A stretch of DNA of 5,012 nt, taken from NCBI GenBank assembly GCA_018715825.1, contig DVKU01000088.1:1-5012 (forward strand). The letters run 5' to 3'. A program made the position numbers and the translations under genes. Within the stretch, counting starts at the first letter, position 1; every line of letters starts with the position of its first letter. Origin of the DNA: Candidatus Avacholeplasma faecigallinarum. GTDB taxonomy: Bacteria > Bacillota_I > Bacilli_A > Acholeplasmatales > Anaeroplasmataceae. Positions 1 to 5,012 of this stretch are shown here, piece by piece. The notes under the pieces are model-generated. The model was given only the letters and a program-made list of their open reading frames with translations, did not search any database and was not told the DNA's origin.

Positions 1-13
1 CATATTATATACT

Positions 14-21
14 AAGGTGAT
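14..21 (+). promoter_or_regulatory. Ribosome binding site that decides the start of the YolD-like gene
   Basis: AAGGTGAT matches the anti-Shine-Dalgarno complement AGGAGGTGAT over its last seven bases. It sits at normal spacing from ATG 26, with AGG at 15-17 and eight bases between. An in-frame GTG at 17-19 lies inside this site, so it cannot be the start that the site serves. ATG 26 is therefore preferred. Confidence 0.75.
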
Positions 22-25
22 TGAA

Positions 26-325
26 ATGAATGATCCATTACTATTTATTGACTCTGTAAAGGATAAAAATGAGGCTAGTTCTAATCAGGAGTATTATGAC
101 TCAAGAATCAAAAGTAGAAAAATGGTGGCAAAGCATAGAATAGATGATATTAAGGCTATGCTTTACTATCGTATTCACGTCTTAGCTGAAATATATACTA
201 AAACCGTAACCTATGAGGGTGTGGTTAAAGAGGTAACTGAGGCTGGTTTACGTCTTCAGATGGAAAATCAAGAAATTATGATAAAATTATCTGATATTGA
301 GGATATAAATATTTTGAAATTGTAA
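26..325 (+). CDS. Small YolD-like protein, possible partner of a translesion DNA polymerase
   Basis: This is a 99-residue soluble protein with no signal peptide or membrane segment. ATG 26 is chosen because the ribosome site at 14-21 overlaps the alternative in-frame GTG at 17. Residues 20-33 (NQEYYDSRIKSRKM) resemble the short basic N-terminal segment of YolD-like proteins. Residues 38-58 look helical. Residues 62-97 alternate beta-strand-like segments (YEGVVKEV, LRLQM, IMIKLSDIEDI) and resemble the small Sm-like barrel that ends the YolD family. Known of the family: YolD-like genes often sit beside Y-family (UmuC/DinB-type) polymerase genes in Bacillota and are tied to the SOS response. No polymerase is visible here, but the gene begins so close to the window edge that an upstream operon partner could lie just outside. 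The match rests on pattern and length only; the fallback call is a conserved hypothetical protein. Confidence 0.5.
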   Translation: MNDPLLFIDSVKDKNEASSNQEYYDSRIKSRKMVAKHRIDDIKAMLYYRIHVLAEIYTKTVTYEGVVKEVTEAGLRLQMENQEIMIKLSDIEDINILKL

Positions 326-353
326 AAAGAAATCGAGAGATTTCTTTTTTTTT
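324..353 (+). terminator. Intrinsic terminator after the YolD-like gene
   Basis: The stem AAAGAAATC (326-334) pairs perfectly with GATTTCTTT (339-347) around a GAGA loop, which is a GNRA-type tetraloop. Two further A-T pairs (324-325 with 348-349) can extend the stem. A run of nine T (345-353) follows the last C. The hairpin overlaps the stop codon at 323-325. It separates this gene from the helicase gene that starts at 399. Confidence 0.9.
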
Positions 354-387
354 AAATTATAATTAAATTTTGTCTATATATTTATTT

Positions 388-395
388 GAGATGAT
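388..395 (+). promoter_or_regulatory. Ribosome binding site of the RecQ-like helicase gene
   Basis: GAGATGAT differs by one base from GAGGTGAT of the ideal site. Its GAG core lies eight bases before ATG 399, which supports that start. The upstream ATG at 391 is out of frame and opens only a five-codon frame. No good promoter is visible: TATAAT at 358-363 lacks a -35 hexamer at usual spacing. Confidence 0.6.
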
Positions 396-398
396 AAT

Positions 399-1598
399 AT
401 GGACATAAAAAAATATTTTAATTTTGAATTAAAGCCAATTCAAAATAAGATAATTAAAACTGTTATAAATGCCACAGATTGTATTGCCTTATTACCAACA
501 GGATATGGTAAGTCGGTTACCTTCCAGATTCCAGCCCTTATCTTAAGTGGCATAACTTTAGTTATATCACCATTAATTGCTTTAATGGAAGACCAGGTTA
601 GAAATCTAAAAAGAAAAGGTATAAAGGCATTATGTATTAATTCTAACCAAGATGATGAGCTTCAAGCCTATAATTATAATTTGATTTTAGGTGGCAGCAT
701 TAAGCTGGTTTATGTATCAGCTGAAAGGCTACAAAATAAGACCTTTTTAAGGGTTATTTCTAAAGTCAAAATAGACCTTTTTGTTTGTGATGAAGCCCAT
801 ACTTTATCTTGGAGTGAAGGCTTTAGAGCGGCTTTAGGGGAAATACCTTTATTTTTTGAAAGAATAGGCTATCAGCCAACAATATTAGCTTTAACGGCAA
901 CTGCTAATGGGGATATGGTTAGTAAAATAACCTCGCTTTTATCAATGAAAAATCCCATTATATACACAGCCTTATTTGATAAATCTAATATCTACTATCG
1001 GGTCATTAAGACAAGTAATAAGCTTAAGGTACTTTTAGATTATTTGAAGAAAAATAATAGTAAAGGATTAATTTATTGCTTAACTATAAAAACTTGTGAA
1101 TTATTATATAGTGAATTAAAAAAGCTTGGCTTTAGGGTTGGTCTTTATCATGGTATGCTACAGGCGGATGTAAAAGTGAAAATGCAGACTGATTACGCTA
1201 ATGATAAGCTTAAATATTTAATATGTACTAATGCCTTTGGTATGGGAATTGATATAGCTGGCATTAGGTTTGTTGTAGTTTATGAAATTTGTCAATCAAT
1301 TGAGGATTTTGTCCAACAGACAGGAAGAGCTTCTAGAGATGGGTTATATGCAGAAGCAATTTTATTATTTAATAAAACGGATATAAATACAAATCATTAT
1401 TTTATAGAAAGTATTAAAGATAAAGATGATAAAAAGTTAGGTCAAATCAAAAAACAACGTTATCAAAAATTTAATAAAATGCTAGATTTTTGTTTTACAA
1501 AAAAGTGCTTGCATCAATTTATATCTAAATACTTTAATCAACAAATTGCTGAATGCCGATGTATGTGCTATAACTGTCAAAAAAAATATAAAAATTAA
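399..1598 (+). CDS. recQ: Compact RecQ-family ATP-dependent DNA helicase (core plus zinc segment only)
   Basis: Predicted superfamily 2, 3'-to-5' DNA helicase of 399 residues, acting in the cytoplasm on recombination and repair intermediates. The N-terminus (residues 7-15, FNFELKPIQ) carries the adenine-sensing motif 0. Motif I is LPTGYGKS (32-39, K38), motif Ia is VISPLIALMEDQV (55-67), and YVSAERL lies at 105-111. Motif II is DEAH (131-134), followed by an aromatic loop LSWSEGFR (136-143). Motif III is LTATA (165-169), motif IV begins at GLIYC (223-227), motif V is AFGMGID (279-285), and motif VI is QQTGRASRDG (306-315). The C-terminus has Cys at 365, 370, 386, 388, 390 and 393, matching the RecQ zinc subdomain. 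The protein ends six residues later, with no winged-helix or HRDC domain; E. coli RecQ is about 610 residues. The reading frame is intact, so this looks like a naturally short form rather than decay. The recQ symbol is by family, not proven orthology. No terminator separates it from the next gene. Confidence 0.9.
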   Translation: MDIKKYFNFELKPIQNKIIKTVINATDCIALLPTGYGKSVTFQIPALILSGITLVISPLIALMEDQVRNLKRKGIKALCINSNQDDELQAYNYNLILGGSIKLVYVSAERLQNKTFLRVISKVKIDLFVCDEAHTLSWSEGFRAALGEIPLFFERIGYQPTILALTATANGDMVSKITSLLSMKNPIIYTALFDKSNIYYRVIKTSNKLKVLLDYLKKNNSKGLIYCLTIKTCELLYSELKKLGFRVGLYHGMLQADVKVKMQTDYANDKLKYLICTNAFGMGIDIAGIRFVVVYEICQSIEDFVQQTGRASRDGLYAEAILLFNKTDINTNHYFIESIKDKDDKKLGQIKKQRYQKFNKMLDFCFTKKCLHQFISKYFNQQIAECRCMCYNCQKKYKN

Positions 1599-1603
1599 AA
1601 TAA

Positions 1604-1632
1604 TTGCCACATATGTAAGAATGTGATATAAT
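1604..1632 (+). promoter_or_regulatory. Sigma-A type promoter with extended -10 for the DegV-family gene
   Basis: TTGCCA (1604-1609) and a perfect TATAAT (1627-1632) are separated by 17 bases, with TGA directly before the -10 (extended -10). Predicted transcription starts near 1639, giving a leader of about 23 bases. The -35 begins five bases after the helicase stop codon. A short inverted repeat, CACAT (1608-1612) with ATGTG (1621-1625), lies in the spacer and may be chance. Confidence 0.85.
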
Positions 1633-1647
1633 TAAGAAAAAGATTAA

Positions 1648-1653
1648 AAGGAG
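1648..1653 (+). promoter_or_regulatory. Strong ribosome binding site of the DegV-family gene
   Basis: AAGGAG lies eight bases before ATG 1662. It is the strongest Shine-Dalgarno match in the window and fixes the start. Confidence 0.85.
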
Positions 1654-1661
1654 TATATATA

Positions 1662-2519
1662 ATGACAAAAACCAAAGTAATAGTATGTAGTAATTCCGGC
1701 ATTGATTATGTTAAGCATCCTTATGATATAGAGGTATTTCGTTCTATAGTACAATATTCTGAAAATGAAAAATATGATGATTATACAGAAATTTCCGCGG
1801 AAACATTTTATAATCGTTTAGTCACAGATAAGGAGTCATTTCCTCATACAGCTTATGTAACACCAGGTCATATGATCGAAGTTTTTGAAAAGGCTAAAAA
1901 GGATGGCTATGATAGTGCTTTAGTAATCGTAATAGCCAAGCCATTAAGTGGTTTATATAACGCTGTAGAATTGTATTCTAAAGAGGTAGATGATTTTAAG
2001 GTTACTGTTTATGATTCAAATTGCTTAGCTTATCCTGAGGCTTTGATGGCTATTGAGGCAGCTAGAATGTTTAATGAGGATAAATCTCTAGAAGAGGTAT
2101 TAAAAAGACTTGATTTTATTAAGACTCATAATCATATGATTTTTGCTGTTGATACATTAGAATATCTAATAAAGAATGGTAGATTATCTAGAGTAGCAGG
2201 TATGTTTGCTAATATGCTTTCAATTAGACCTATATTAGATTTGGATGAAAATGGAAAGGTAAGAACATTAGAAAAGGTTAGAACTGCTAAGGCAGCAAGA
2301 AAACGTTTGGCTCAAATGTTTGTCGAAGAAATTGAAGGTAAAGATGTAATGCCTTTTATTCTTCACGCTAATGCAAGTAAGGAGATTTTAGATGAATTAA
2401 GAGCTATGGTTAATGAAAAGCATCAATTTACTGAAATTCCAGATTATCTTCTTACTCCTGTTGTAGGTTCTCATACCGGACCTGGAACAGTATGCTTAGG
2501 TTATATTATAAAAGAATAA
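1662..2519 (+). CDS. DegV family protein (FakB-like fatty-acid-binding protein)
   Basis: A cytoplasmic protein of 285 residues, the usual DegV length. Known of the family: DegV proteins bind one fatty acid, and FakB members present it to the kinase FakA to make acyl-phosphate for phospholipid synthesis. The N-terminal beta strand plus Ser-rich turn is KVIVCSNSGID (5-15). The first binding loop is HTAYVTPG (62-69), in place of the common TSxP form. The second is IAKPLSGLYNA (91-101), where most relatives have SSGLSGTY. DTLEYLIKNGRLS (164-176) and IRPIL (188-192) are strong DegV signatures, and HTGPG (271-275) supplies the conserved C-terminal His. Start ATG 1662 follows AAGGAG at good spacing. 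It has its own promoter and terminator, so it is probably a single-gene unit. No FakA (DAK2-domain) gene is in the window, so a FakB role is inferred, and several DegV paralogues per genome are normal. Confidence 0.9.
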   Translation: MTKTKVIVCSNSGIDYVKHPYDIEVFRSIVQYSENEKYDDYTEISAETFYNRLVTDKESFPHTAYVTPGHMIEVFEKAKKDGYDSALVIVIAKPLSGLYNAVELYSKEVDDFKVTVYDSNCLAYPEALMAIEAARMFNEDKSLEEVLKRLDFIKTHNHMIFAVDTLEYLIKNGRLSRVAGMFANMLSIRPILDLDENGKVRTLEKVRTAKAARKRLAQMFVEEIEGKDVMPFILHANASKEILDELRAMVNEKHQFTEIPDYLLTPVVGSHTGPGTVCLGYIIKE

Positions 2520-2522
2520 TTG

Positions 2523-2555
2523 TAAAAAAGACTGTTTTCAGTCTTTTTTATTTTT
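2523..2555 (+). terminator. Intrinsic terminator after the DegV-family gene
   Basis: AAAAAAGACTG (2524-2534) and CAGTCTTTTTT (2539-2549) form a perfect 11-bp stem around a TTTT loop, followed by A and five more T. T2523 and A2550 can add one pair. The A-run on the left arm gives a T-run on the opposite strand, so it could also stop transcription coming from the other side. Confidence 0.92.
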
Positions 2556-2558
2556 CTA

Positions 2559-2586
2559 TTGAAATTATATCATATTATGATATAAT
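2559..2586 (+). promoter_or_regulatory. Sigma-A type promoter with extended -10 for the alcohol dehydrogenase gene
   Basis: TTGAAA (2559-2564) and a perfect TATAAT (2581-2586) are spaced by 16 bases, with TGA immediately before the -10. Predicted transcription starts near 2593, leaving a leader of about 24 bases. The promoter begins four bases after the preceding terminator and is almost wholly covered by a perfect palindrome (2562-2588). Confidence 0.8.
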
Positions 2587-2588
2587 TT
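2562..2588 (+). repeat. Perfect 27-bp palindrome over the alcohol dehydrogenase promoter, candidate operator
   Basis: AAATTATATCAT (2562-2573) is the exact reverse complement of ATGATATAATTT (2577-2588), with ATT between. The arms run from the end of the -35 hexamer to just past the -10. A dimeric repressor bound here would block RNA polymerase. The symmetry also places a TGATATAAT extended -10 on the minus strand (-10 at 2569-2564), but without a -35 behind it. No known regulator site was matched with confidence. It differs from the Rex consensus TTGTGAA-type site, and it only loosely resembles AT-rich Fur/PerR-family boxes. Confidence 0.65.
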
Positions 2589-2603
2589 TTTTAGTTATTA
2601 AAA

Positions 2604-2610
2604 GTGAGGT
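2604..2610 (+). promoter_or_regulatory. Ribosome binding site that decides the alcohol dehydrogenase start
   Basis: GTGAGGT ends directly against the in-frame ATG at 2611, leaving no spacer for that codon. It lies six bases before the second in-frame ATG at 2617, which is normal spacing. The start at 2617 is therefore preferred, shortening the protein by two residues. Confidence 0.7.
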
Positions 2611-2616
2611 ATGAAA

Positions 2617-3816
2617 ATGAATTTAATTAATAAAATGTATTGTCGTAGTTATCAATTAGTTTTTAAAATGGCTATTCCATTTTTACCATACAGGAGCCCG
2701 AAAATTTTAAATGATATTTCTAAAATAAATGAAATATGTAAACAAACTAACATAAAAAAATTATTAGTTGTAACTGATGAGGTAATACTTAATAGTAAGA
2801 CATTTATTCCTATGCAAGAAGAATTAGCTAAGCAAAAAATAAATTATACCATTTTTGATAAGGTTAAGCCTAATCCAACAATATCATTAGTTGAGGAGGC
2901 TAAGGATACTTATATAAAGGAAAACTGTGATGGTATTGTAGCAATTGGTGGCGGAAGTGTTATCGATTTAGCCAAGGCTTGTGGTGCTAGAATTGTAAGA
3001 CCTAATAGAACTATTCAGGATATGAAGGGCCTGCTTCATGTTAGAAGAAAGCTACCAACACTTTTTGTTATTCCCACGACTGCAGGTACAGGTAGTGAAA
3101 CAACACTAGCTGCCGTGATAACAGATGAAAAAACACATCATAAATATCCGATTAATGATTTTTCCTTAATTCCACACTATGCTATATTGGATCCTAAATT
3201 TATTATGTATTTACCAAAGGATTTAACTGCTACAACAGGTATGGATGCCTTAACTCATGCGGTTGAGGCCTTTATTGGTCGTTCTACTACTAAAAAGACT
3301 AGACAGATGGCTATTGAGGCTGTTAAAATTATAGCTAAAAATTTAGAGATTTCATATAAAGAGCCTTTTAATTTAGAGGCTCGTAAGGAGATGCTATATG
3401 CCTCTCATTACGCCGGAATTGCCTTTACTATTAGTTATGTTGGGTATGTGCATGCGATTGCTCATTCATTAGGAGGAAGATATGGAATTGCCCATGGCTA
3501 TGCTAATGCCATAATATTACCTATTTTTTTACAGTATTATGGTAAAGCAGTATATCATAAGCTTGCTATACTAGCTAAAGCAGCAGGCATATCCTCACCA
3601 CAAGATGATGATACAAAGGCAAGTCAGCTGTTTATTGATTGGATTTATGATTTAAATAAAAGAATGGGTATTCCCCGTAACATTACTACTATAAGGGATG
3701 AGGATATTCCTCAAATGGCCCAATATGCTATTAGTGAGGCTAATCCATTATATCCCGTACCTAAGGAATTAGATTATGAGCAATTAAAAAGTATATATAA
3801 TGTAATTAGAGGTTGA
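2617..3816 (+). CDS. Iron-containing (class III) alcohol dehydrogenase
   Basis: Predicted NAD(P)-dependent, metal-using dehydrogenase that interconverts an alcohol and its aldehyde in the cytoplasm. It is 399 residues from ATG 2617, about the usual family length. The N-terminal nucleotide-binding half contains GGGSVID (111-117) and IPTTAGTGSE (152-161). The C-terminal helical half carries the metal site. By spacing against the FucO pattern, the ligands are D210 and H214 (GMDALTHAVEAF, 208-219), H279 (VHAIAHSLGG, 278-287) and H293 (IAHGYANAIILP, 291-302). H283 matches the conserved second His of the HxxxH pair. All ligands are present, so the enzyme should be active. The first 30 residues, including YCRSYQLVFKMA, form an extension found in a subset of the family. 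Substrate cannot be read from sequence. The gene has its own promoter carrying a large palindrome, and no clear terminator separates it from the aldehyde dehydrogenase 100 bases downstream, so co-transcription is possible. It ends in TGA. Confidence 0.93.
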   Translation: MNLINKMYCRSYQLVFKMAIPFLPYRSPKILNDISKINEICKQTNIKKLLVVTDEVILNSKTFIPMQEELAKQKINYTIFDKVKPNPTISLVEEAKDTYIKENCDGIVAIGGGSVIDLAKACGARIVRPNRTIQDMKGLLHVRRKLPTLFVIPTTAGTGSETTLAAVITDEKTHHKYPINDFSLIPHYAILDPKFIMYLPKDLTATTGMDALTHAVEAFIGRSTTKKTRQMAIEAVKIIAKNLEISYKEPFNLEARKEMLYASHYAGIAFTISYVGYVHAIAHSLGGRYGIAHGYANAIILPIFLQYYGKAVYHKLAILAKAAGISSPQDDDTKASQLFIDWIYDLNKRMGIPRNITTIRDEDIPQMAQYAISEANPLYPVPKELDYEQLKSIYNVIRG

Positions 3817-3845
3817 TTTTTGTAATTTTAAGTCTTTTATAATTG

Positions 3846-3878
3846 CATATATTTGTAATTTACTAGTAAAAATATATG
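3846..3878 (+). repeat. Inverted repeat overlapping the aldehyde dehydrogenase promoter, candidate operator
   Basis: CATATATTT (3846-3854) is the exact reverse complement of AAATATATG (3870-3878). A separate perfect 12-bp palindrome, TTTACTAGTAAA (3859-3870), lies between them and contains the -35 hexamer. The two are offset by about 2.5 bases, so they are not one symmetric site. Both could be operators, but the sequence is very AT-rich and chance is a real alternative. Confidence 0.4.
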
Positions 3879-3887
3879 TGATATAAT
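3859..3887 (+). promoter_or_regulatory. Sigma-A type promoter with extended -10 for the aldehyde dehydrogenase gene
   Basis: TTTACT (3859-3864, four of six matches to TTGACA) and a perfect TATAAT (3882-3887) are separated by 17 bases. TG at 3879-3880 makes an extended -10. Predicted transcription starts near 3894. The stretch 3876-3896 matches 1621-1641 of the DegV-family promoter at 20 of 21 positions. Confidence 0.75.
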
Positions 3888-3907
3888 TTAGAAAAAATTT
3901 AGGAATA

Positions 3908-3912
3908 GAGGT
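3908..3912 (+). promoter_or_regulatory. Ribosome binding site of the aldehyde dehydrogenase gene
   Basis: GAGGT lies four bases before ATG 3917. The spacing is short but acceptable, and no other in-frame start near it fits better. Confidence 0.65.
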
Positions 3913-3916
3913 TATT

Positions 3917-5012
3917 ATGAATAATATTTATTTAAAGCAAAAGAAGTTTTTTCAAAGTGGTTTTACCCTTGAATATAATAATAGAATTGAATATTTAAAG
4001 AAATTAAAAAGAGTTATAATCAAAAATGAGAAGAGAATTGAGGACTGCCTACAAAAAGATTTAGGTAAGTCTAGTGTTGAAGCCTATATGACAGAAATTG
4101 GCTTAACCTTAGAGGATATTTCCTTTCAAATAAAAAATATGAAGAAAAATTGTTCAAAAATTAAGGTAAAAACGCCTATGTCACAATTTCCTTCTAAAAC
4201 TTTCCAAGTGGCTTCACCTTATGGAAATGTTTTGATTATATCACCATGGAATTATCCTTTCTTACTTTCAATGCAGCCTCTTGTTGGTGCCATTGCTGCA
4301 GGAAATACTGTTATATTAAAGCCATCAGAATATTCTGTTAATACAAGTAATATTATGAAGGAAATATTAAGTGAAGTATTTAGTGATGATTATGTCTATA
4401 CAGCCTTAGGAGATAGTGAGGTTGCGTCTAAGCTATTAAGCTTAAAGTTTGATTATATATTCTTTACTGGTGGAACATCAGTTGGTAAAATTGTTTATGA
4501 GAGTGCAGCTAAGAATTTAACACCTGTAACCTTAGAATTAGGTGGAAAAAGTCCCATAATTATTGAAAAATCTGCCAAAATAGACTTAGCTTGTAAAAGA
4601 ATTGTTTTCGGAAAGTATTTAAATTGTGGTCAAACATGTGTTGCTCCTGATTATATTTTAGTTGATAAAAGTATTGTTGAAGAAGTTAAAGCATCTTTAA
4701 TTAAATGGATTGATGTTTTATTTAAAGATGCTCTTAATAATAATCAATATGGTAATATAATTAATGAAAGACACTTTAAGAGATTGCTATCTTATTTAGA
4801 TAATAATGAGATTATAAAGGGTGGAAAATATAGTGAAAGCTCATTAAAGATTGAACCAACCCTAATTATTCCTAATTCTTTAGATGAGCCAGTTATGCAA
4901 AATGAAATATTTGGTCCAATCCTACCAATCATTGTCTATGATGATAAAAAGCAAATGTATGATATTTTAAATAAATATCCTACCCCATTAGCTTGTTATA
5001 TTTTTACAACTA
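3917..5012 (+). CDS. Aldehyde dehydrogenase, class 3-like (3' end outside the window)
   Basis: The first 365 codons of an NAD(P)-dependent aldehyde dehydrogenase run open to the window edge. The frame has no stop, and the last base of the window begins codon 366. Predicted reaction: aldehyde to carboxylic acid in the cytoplasm. SPWNYPF (109-115) holds the oxyanion Asn N112, and KPSE (135-138) binds the cofactor. FTGGTSVG (183-190) is the dinucleotide-binding turn. LELGGKSP (206-213) gives the general base E207. NCGQTCVAPDY (236-246) contains the nucleophile C241, and NEIFGP (329-334) carries the cofactor-binding Glu. The GQTCVAPDY form, together with an N-terminus that begins almost directly with the catalytic-domain helices, indicates the class 3 (ALDH3, fatty or aromatic aldehyde) branch, usually about 455-460 residues. 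About 90 C-terminal residues are therefore missing here. The alcohol dehydrogenase upstream could supply or consume its aldehyde substrate. The true substrate is not readable from sequence. Confidence 0.93.
   Translation, partial: MNNIYLKQKKFFQSGFTLEYNNRIEYLKKLKRVIIKNEKRIEDCLQKDLGKSSVEAYMTEIGLTLEDISFQIKNMKKNCSKIKVKTPMSQFPSKTFQVASPYGNVLIISPWNYPFLLSMQPLVGAIAAGNTVILKPSEYSVNTSNIMKEILSEVFSDDYVYTALGDSEVASKLLSLKFDYIFFTGGTSVGKIVYESAAKNLTPVTLELGGKSPIIIEKSAKIDLACKRIVFGKYLNCGQTCVAPDYILVDKSIVEEVKASLIKWIDVLFKDALNNNQYGNIINERHFKRLLSYLDNNEIIKGGKYSESSLKIEPTLIIPNSLDEPVMQNEIFGPILPIIVYDDKKQMYDILNKYPTPLACYIFTT

Noticed and set aside
370..398. TTGTCT (370-375) and GATAAT (393-398), spaced 17 bases, as a promoter for the helicase gene
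   Set aside because: It would start transcription near 405, inside the coding sequence and after the well-supported ATG 399.
391..408. Five-codon frame ATG 391 to TAA 408 overlapping the helicase start, as a regulatory leader peptide
   Set aside because: Its ATG lies within the ribosome binding site of the helicase gene and it has no site of its own; chance is the simpler explanation.
2564..2588. A minus-strand promoter from the mirrored TGATATAAT in the palindrome
   Set aside because: There is no -35 hexamer behind it (the position is an A-run on that strand) and no minus-strand gene downstream. It is kept only as a by-product of the palindrome.
3814..3825. TGA at the end of the alcohol dehydrogenase read as Trp (mycoplasma code), extending the protein by three residues
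   Set aside because: All visible Trp codons in the window are TGG and no gene has an internal TGA, so TGA is most simply a stop.
3819..3861. Direct repeat TTTGTAATTT (3819-3828 and 3852-3861) with an AATTGCA inverted copy between, as an operator or weak terminator
   Set aside because: The units are short and AT-only apart from one G, in a very AT-rich gap. No GC stem followed by a T-run is present.
1..5012. Phage, defence island, CRISPR, transposon or toxin-antitoxin content
   Set aside because: No repeats of array type, no transposase or integrase frames and no small paired genes are visible. The RecQ-like helicase alone does not indicate a defence system.

Overview
The window comes from a low-GC, AT-rich bacterium (roughly 30% GC by eye), most likely a member of the Bacillota or a related Erysipelotrichia/Acholeplasma-like lineage. 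The evidence is A/T-ending codons throughout, GGAGG-type Shine-Dalgarno sites, near-consensus sigma-A promoters with extended -10 elements, and short U-tailed terminators. Every visible Trp codon is TGG and one gene ends in TGA, so the standard bacterial code (table 11) fits better than the mycoplasma code. The exact taxon cannot be fixed from this sequence. All genes lie on the + strand. No minus-strand gene, RNA gene, CRISPR array or mobile element was seen, and no gene-free stretch exceeds 300 bases.

Region 1 (1-1598) looks DNA-repair related. A small YolD-like protein (26-325) starts a few bases after what may be the end of an unseen upstream gene and is closed by a strong hairpin terminator (324-353). 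It is followed by a compact RecQ-family helicase (399-1598) that has the full helicase core and a Cys-rich zinc segment but stops there, lacking winged-helix and HRDC domains.

Region 2 (1604-2555) is a single-gene unit: a consensus extended -10 promoter, a DegV-family fatty-acid-binding protein (1662-2519) and a perfect-stem terminator. There is no terminator between the helicase gene and this promoter, so some read-through is possible.

Region 3 (2559-5012) holds a class III iron-type alcohol dehydrogenase (2617-3816) and a class 3-like aldehyde dehydrogenase (3917 to past the window edge), each with its own promoter. Together they could interconvert alcohol, aldehyde and carboxylic acid. 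With the DegV protein next door, a link to fatty aldehyde or fatty acid handling is possible, but that is inference. The most notable non-coding features are a perfect 27-bp palindrome filling the alcohol dehydrogenase promoter, a dyad in the aldehyde dehydrogenase promoter, and a 21-nt block (20/21 identical) shared by the degV-family and aldehyde dehydrogenase promoters. I found no clearly new multi-gene system; most of the window is ordinary chromosomal housekeeping sequence.
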